A DNA stretch of 35,474 nt from Prosthecobacter sp. (GTDB lineage: Bacteria > Verrucomicrobiota > Verrucomicrobiia > Verrucomicrobiales > Verrucomicrobiaceae): assembly GCA_030827515.1 (NCBI GenBank), contig JAUREI010000019.1:1-35474 (forward strand). Direction: 5' to 3'. A model generated the notes under the pieces. That model saw only the letters and a program-made list of their open reading frames with translations, was not told the DNA's origin and did no database searches. Below, piece by piece: positions 31,870-35,474 of the stretch (positions are counted from its first letter, which is position 1; the number at the start of each line of letters is the position of its first letter). The translations under genes were made by a program, and so were the position numbers.

Positions 31870-32775
31870 ATGCATGGGCGCTTGAGCGCTTCCGCCACGC
31901 CAGCCGCCGCCGCAGCCTTCGACTTTCGCCGGGGTGCCTCCTGGATGTTGCTGTCGCTGGCGGGTTTCACCGGCATGGCCCTGCTGGTCCGCCACTTGGG
32001 AGCGGTGCGCGGCATCAGTGCCTGGTGGGCGCTCTTCTTCCGTGCGACAGCGGGCATGGCGGTTGTCTGGCTGGTGTTTGCCCCCGGCGGGCGGGTCAGT
32101 TTCCGGCGCGCGCTGTGCGGTCGCCTGCTGGTGACGCGCGGCGTCATTGGCGCACTTGGCACCGCTGCCTATTACGTGACGCTGCCGTTGCTGGGAGCCG
32201 GCAAGGCGACGCTCATTGGCAATACCTGGGCGGTATGGGCCGCCCTGCTGGCGACGTTTCTTCTGGGTGAGCGACTCGGACTGCGGCGTCTCGCCGGCAT
32301 ACTGTGCGCCGTGGCCGGGGTGGCCTGCCTGACCGGCCTGCATGGCGGTGACTTCACCCGGGTCGGCCTCGCCGAAGGCATCGCCCTGGGAGGAGCCTTT
32401 GCCGCGGCGCTGGTGGTCGTTGTCATCCGCCAACTCACCCTGACCGAAACCAGCGGCACCATCTTTGCCTCGCAGTGTCTCTATGCCGGAGTGCTGGCGC
32501 TGCCCTTTCTGTTCACCCTGCCGCTGCCGGGCGCCCTGGACGCCGGACTGCTGACCGCCGCGGCCCTTCTGGCGGCCCTGGGGCAACTGGCGATGACCGA
32601 GGGGTTTCGTTACCTGCCGGTCAGCACCGGCGGCGCTTTTCAAATTCTGCTACCGCTCGTGCTCACCTTGGCCGGGGTGCTGTTTTTTGACGAGCCGTTC
32701 ACCCTGGCGCAGGCTGCCGGTGCCGCTCTGATTCTGGCCGGCTGCCACCTGACGGTCGCGGCACGCCGGGCGTGA
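31870..32775 (+). CDS. EamA/DMT-superfamily transporter
   Basis: 301 residues with about ten hydrophobic helices in two EamA repeats. The first contains FRATAGMAVVWLVF, GALGTAAYYVTLPLLGAGKATLIGNTWAVWAALLATFLLGERL. The second contains EGFRYLPVSTGGAFQILLPLVLTLAGVLFFDEPFTLAQAAGAALILAG. The phrases AALLATFLLGERL and LFFDEPFTLAQAAGA are typical of the drug/metabolite transporter superfamily. Substrate is unknown; relatives export amino acids or other metabolites. The start is ATG 31870 (MHGRLSAS), because the track start lies inside the upstream kinase gene. It converges on the ThuA gene with a 6-bp gap. Confidence 0.92.
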   Translation: MHGRLSASATPAAAAAFDFRRGASWMLLSLAGFTGMALLVRHLGAVRGISAWWALFFRATAGMAVVWLVFAPGGRVSFRRALCGRLLVTRGVIGALGTAAYYVTLPLLGAGKATLIGNTWAVWAALLATFLLGERLGLRRLAGILCAVAGVACLTGLHGGDFTRVGLAEGIALGGAFAAALVVVVIRQLTLTETSGTIFASQCLYAGVLALPFLFTLPLPGALDAGLLTAAALLAALGQLAMTEGFRYLPVSTGGAFQILLPLVLTLAGVLFFDEPFTLAQAAGAALILAGCHLTVAARRA

Positions 32776-32781
32776 GACAAT

Positions 32782-33726
32782 TCACGGTTTTTTCTTCGCC
32801 TTTTCGGGCAGTCCCTGGCCGGGCTTGAGGTCCAGGTTGGCCTTTAGGTCGGCTTCGCTGATGCTGGAGACCACCCCGGCGGCCGGCACTTCCGCCTGGG
32901 CCGTCCAGAGGATGGCGTTGAGCACGAGCTTGCGCTGGTCATCACTGGCCCAACCCTGGTGAAAATGACCACCGGTAAAACCGAAACCGCGTCCGCCTCC
33001 GGCATTCTCCGAGGCCCAGGCAACGTGCTGCTGGTCACCGCGCGCGACCGATGCCCGCACCGCCGGATTGCCACTGTGATGGCCGTCGGGACGGCTCATC
33101 GTCGATTCCGGGGCGACATCGCTGAGGATGGGGGTGACACCCTTCATGCCCTCGCGAAAGCGCATGTGGAAATACCATTCGTCGAGCGAACCGAAGGGTT
33201 GGACTCCGTTGGCGACCGGGTGGGACGGCAGGGTTTTAAAGTTGGCCTGCCAGTGCGGATTGACACTCCAGTCGACCTCGAAGCAACCGCCCATCCAGTC
33301 GAGGAACTCCTTCTGGCCCTTTTCCAGGGTCGGCTCGACGGCGTAATGGATCGTCACAAAACCGCAGCCGCGCTTCATCTCCCGGTCAAGCTGCGCCAGT
33401 CGATCCTCTTGAAGGGCCGGATGGCGCGGACCGCCGTCGGCATACATGACGACCGTGTCCGCCGAGGCGAGTTCCTCGGCCGACGGCCACTCGCCATTGA
33501 GGTGGTGCAGGATTTCCACACGGTCGGCCGCGCCCTGTTCCAGGCACTTTTTGAAGAGCAGGATGCCGGCGTTATGCTCGTGCTGGCCGGGGCCATGCGA
33601 GGGGCTGCCGGCGATCAGGACGACGCGTTTTTTCCCCGCCGGTGCCGCGCCGGCCGTTTCCGGTGAGCACTGGGACTGCAGCAGGACGAGGCCGAGGACG
33701 GCGAGGGCGGGAAGGAGGAATTTCAT
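32782..33726 (-). CDS. Secreted ThuA-domain protein
   Basis: 314 residues from ATG 33726. A signal peptide (MKFLLPALAVLGLVLLQSQC) may act as a lipoprotein signal, though the lipobox is poor. The body is a ThuA-like (trehalose utilisation, glutamine amidotransferase-like) domain: RVVLIAGSPSHGPGQHEHNAG, ADTVVMYADGGPRHP, GCGFVTIHYAVEP, FTGGHFHQGWASDDQRKLVLNAILW. The family is abundant in Verrucomicrobiota and Planctomycetota, where it often sits in carbohydrate clusters; its activity is unresolved. The Lys-rich C-terminus (LPEKAKKKP) is a short tail. It starts 7 bp after the YndJ-like gene, so it probably ends a three-gene operon. Confidence 0.9.
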   Translation of the reverse strand: MKFLLPALAVLGLVLLQSQCSPETAGAAPAGKKRVVLIAGSPSHGPGQHEHNAGILLFKKCLEQGAADRVEILHHLNGEWPSAEELASADTVVMYADGGPRHPALQEDRLAQLDREMKRGCGFVTIHYAVEPTLEKGQKEFLDWMGGCFEVDWSVNPHWQANFKTLPSHPVANGVQPFGSLDEWYFHMRFREGMKGVTPILSDVAPESTMSRPDGHHSGNPAVRASVARGDQQHVAWASENAGGGRGFGFTGGHFHQGWASDDQRKLVLNAILWTAQAEVPAAGVVSSISEADLKANLDLKPGQGLPEKAKKKP

Positions 33727-33733
33727 GCGGGGC

Positions 33734-34777
33734 TCAGGGGAACGCAGCCGGGGGGGCGGCCTTTTCAAGCGGTTGCTGCAGCAGTGTGGCTTGCCAGCCG
33801 AGCAGGCCGAACAAACCGAAGCCGAAGGCATTCAGGCTGCCGTGGATTTGCCACATGCGCGCCAGAGGCAGAGCCAGTTCGGGAAGCAGGGAACGCAGGC
33901 CGAATCCCAAAGCCAGCAGCATGGCCACGAGCAGCGAGGCGCCGGAGAGGAGAAATCCGAGGCTGGGCCACCGGCCCGCAGGGCGGCGGAGGCCGCAGAC
34001 CAGTTGCACCAACGCCACACCGAGTGCGCCCAACACCAGGACAGCCACGGCCAGATGTTCCAGGTGTGGCAGCATTCCGAAATGTGTGCAGGTGATGCCG
34101 GCGGCGACCAGCGGCACGCCGGCCAGGATGGCGAGACAGGTGCCCCGCGTAAGCTGGCCGGGATGGGCACGCGCCTGAAGGCCGGCGATCAGCGGCAGGG
34201 TGAAGCCGGCATGATGAAAATGCGCCGCCGTCAGCAGGACGATGAGCGGGTTGAACTGCCATGGGGTCAAGCCGGCCCGGTGGGCGACCAGCCAGGCCGC
34301 ACCGATGGCGGGGAAAACCTGAGCCAGGTCGAGAGTCAGGCCCGCCAGGCCGGGAGGCCCTGTGGTCAACCAGCGCTCCAGCAACCGGTGGACACGATGC
34401 AGCCGAATCCCCAACCAGGGCAGGGACAGCAGGAAGGCTGTAGGCACGAGATGACCGGCCGCGGCGTCGAAGAATGCCGTCGGCGGTGCGGGCACCGTCA
34501 ACAGAGAGAGGCCCGCCAGGCAGGCCGCGGTGTCTTCGACAAGGTTGTGCCATCCAGCCTTGGCCCCGGGCAGCAGGCCGCGCCCGAGCGGCATCAGCAC
34601 GAGCAGGGAAAAGAGCAGCAGGGCAAGGATCCAGAAGTCACCCGGCGCCACGTGCAGTCGAATAGAGGCTGGCTCCTTCAACGGCAGGCCACAGTCGCCT
34701 GCAGGAAAAGCCTTCATCACCCAGGCCAGCAGGGCGAGCATGGCGACCCAGACAAGCAGTGAAGTCACGAGTTTCAT
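33734..34777 (-). CDS. YndJ-like polytopic membrane protein
   Basis: 347 residues with about ten hydrophobic helices. It shows features I associate with the YndJ family: a conserved NLVEDTAACLAGLSLLTVPAPP segment, AAHFHHAGFTLPLIAG in the middle and MWQIHGSLNAFGFGLFGLLGW near the end. The His-rich motifs HFHH and IHG could bind metal or be catalytic. Function is unknown. The start is ATG 34777, whose ATG overlaps the stop of the DUF1990 gene (TCAT on the + strand). DUF1990 and YndJ are found together in several bacteria, so the coupling supports a shared role. Confidence 0.78.
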   Translation of the reverse strand: MKLVTSLLVWVAMLALLAWVMKAFPAGDCGLPLKEPASIRLHVAPGDFWILALLLFSLLVLMPLGRGLLPGAKAGWHNLVEDTAACLAGLSLLTVPAPPTAFFDAAAGHLVPTAFLLSLPWLGIRLHRVHRLLERWLTTGPPGLAGLTLDLAQVFPAIGAAWLVAHRAGLTPWQFNPLIVLLTAAHFHHAGFTLPLIAGLQARAHPGQLTRGTCLAILAGVPLVAAGITCTHFGMLPHLEHLAVAVLVLGALGVALVQLVCGLRRPAGRWPSLGFLLSGASLLVAMLLALGFGLRSLLPELALPLARMWQIHGSLNAFGFGLFGLLGWQATLLQQPLEKAAPPAAFP

Positions 34778-35334
34778 GCCGTCGCCTCGACCATGCGTTG
34801 CTGGGAATCCCGGACGAAACGCAACTGCCACCAACGGGCGACCGGAAAGCCGATCCAGGCGAGCGGATGGCGTGGTTTGGAAAAGGCATGGATGACATAC
34901 CAGACGCTGTTGTCCCCGCGGTGTTCGACAACAAAGGCCTCCTCGCCACACTCGGCATGCTCGGGCAGCGTGCCATAGACAAAACCATGCGAGGCCGGAG
35001 AGTCCAAGCGCTGGAGAATCCGGCAGGGATTGACCCACCAAAGGCCGGCCAGGCGGACCACCATCGCGACAATATCGCCCGGGGCCTGGCCGGTGGAGCG
35101 TGTGCGCGCGACACTGGCCCAGTGCGGAAACATTCGCCAGGCATCCAGGGCATCCGCGGCTCGCTGATACGCCTCGCTTCCCGATCCCAGGCGAATTTCA
35201 TGGCGATCCACCAAAAAGCCCTGGGCCGGCGGGTGTGCCACGCCGCCCGCGTGGCGATAGGACAGGGGAGCCTCTGCCCAGGCAGCAAGGCAGGGGTCGA
35301 GCCTGTCCGGCGTGGGTGACTGCAGGCAGGTCAT
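34774..35334 (-). CDS. DUF1990 family protein
   Basis: 186 residues from ATG 35334 (MTCLQSPTPDRLDPCLAAWAEAPLSY). The track start at 35439 would add 35 residues that are not needed. It contains DUF1990 hallmarks: an aromatic Trp-rich centre (MFPHWASVARTRS, GLWWVNPCRIL), GFVYGTLPEHAECGEEAFVVE and VIHAFSKPRHPLAWIGFPVAR near the C-terminus. The domain is predicted to bind a hydrophobic ligand (START-like fold), but no function is established. It overlaps the YndJ-like gene by 4 bp, and the DUF1990-YndJ-ThuA genes form a compact run. A divergent gene begins at 35449. Confidence 0.85.
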   Translation of the reverse strand: MTCLQSPTPDRLDPCLAAWAEAPLSYRHAGGVAHPPAQGFLVDRHEIRLGSGSEAYQRAADALDAWRMFPHWASVARTRSTGQAPGDIVAMVVRLAGLWWVNPCRILQRLDSPASHGFVYGTLPEHAECGEEAFVVEHRGDNSVWYVIHAFSKPRHPLAWIGFPVARWWQLRFVRDSQQRMVEATA

Positions 35335-35448
35335 GCGCCAGCCAACATGGGTCAGGCCGCGACGGGGAGGAAGCGGAAAAGGCGGATTTTTTTCATGCTG
35401 GCCTACACAACTTTTTGATTCTTGCCGGCCTGAGTGCATCGGTCTGTC

Positions 35449-35474
35449 ATGCCCCTGCGCGCAGTCATCTTCGA
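35449..35474 (+). CDS. 5' fragment of a gene, possibly a HAD-type hydrolase
   Basis: Only eight full codons are visible: MPLRAVIF, with the next codon beginning GA (Asp or Glu). The pattern M-x-L-R-A-V-I-F-D is the usual opening of HAD-superfamily hydrolases such as beta-phosphoglucomutase or phosphoglycolate phosphatase, where the Asp is the nucleophile. The window ends before any other motif, so the assignment rests on these few residues. It diverges from the DUF1990 gene across 114 bp. Confidence 0.4.

Noticed and set aside
33446-34762. + strand ORF (438 residues) opposite the ThuA and YndJ-like genes
   Set aside because: Composition is extremely Gln/Gly/Arg-rich with no motif. The minus strand has clear membrane and ThuA features.

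Overview
The window looks like part of a chromosome from a GC-rich member of the Verrucomicrobiota, possibly Opitutia-like. The lineage is inferred from gene content: a DUF1549/DUF1553 cytochrome-c protein paired with DUF1501, ThuA and NIPSNAP proteins, a PQQ-type propeller, a very large Ig-like surface protein and a copper monooxygenase-like protein. No 16S gene or other direct taxonomic marker is present. Housekeeping genes (recG, prfA, rpmE, rlmN, an rlmM-like gene) are interleaved with accessory and secreted functions. I found no tRNA, rRNA, insertion sequence, integrase or CRISPR array.

Layout. 1-817: 3' part of a copper monooxygenase-like gene with two adjacent in-frame stop codons. 829-2901 (-): recG, divergent from a class II-type histone deacetylase-like amidohydrolase (2970-3911). 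4023-6257 (+): ccoG, an overlapping 53-residue membrane ORF missed by the ORF track, and a DsbD_2/SafE-like membrane protein, the last two joined by an ATGA overlap. 6329-8692 (+): ECF sigma factor, a membrane-anchored putative anti-sigma (ATGA overlap), and a secreted PDZ protein with a 123-bp in-frame tandem repeat. 8829-11946 (-): an APH/AmgK-like kinase, an RlmM-like rRNA methyltransferase and a SurA/parvulin-like isomerase. 12081-13331 (+): a secreted PQQ-type propeller. 13359-15096 (-): a dihydrodipicolinate-synthase-family protein preceded by a double NIPSNAP secreted protein. 15097-15392: an AT-rich intergenic region leading into two coupled genes for secreted proteins (15393-19918), the second an Ig-repeat protein of about 1,088 residues.

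20040-21173 (+): rlmN, whose probable GTG start lies in a perfect 10-bp hairpin. 21238-22638 (-): rpmE then prfA, separated by a strong intrinsic terminator. 22821-31838 (+): the most unusual block, ordered histidine kinase, NarL-type regulator, DUF1549/DUF1553 cytochrome protein, DUF1501 protein, second NarL-type regulator, second histidine kinase. The first kinase carries periplasmic discoidin-like modules that resemble a module inserted in the adjacent DUF1549 enzyme, down to an identical 11-residue string. This suggests that the sensor and its probable target recognise the same class of ligand. 31870-32775 (+): an EamA transporter. 32782-35334 (-): a tight DUF1990, YndJ, ThuA gene run. 35449-35474: the first codons of a possible HAD-type hydrolase.

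How the genes may work together: the TCS-DUF1549-DUF1501 block is best read as a regulated unit for exported degradation of polymers, probably glycans. The sigma/anti-sigma/PDZ block resembles an envelope-stress or signal-responsive unit. The ccoG cluster serves metal-centre assembly for a cbb3-type oxidase whose subunits are not in the window. All functions are assigned by reading motifs by eye, without database searches.
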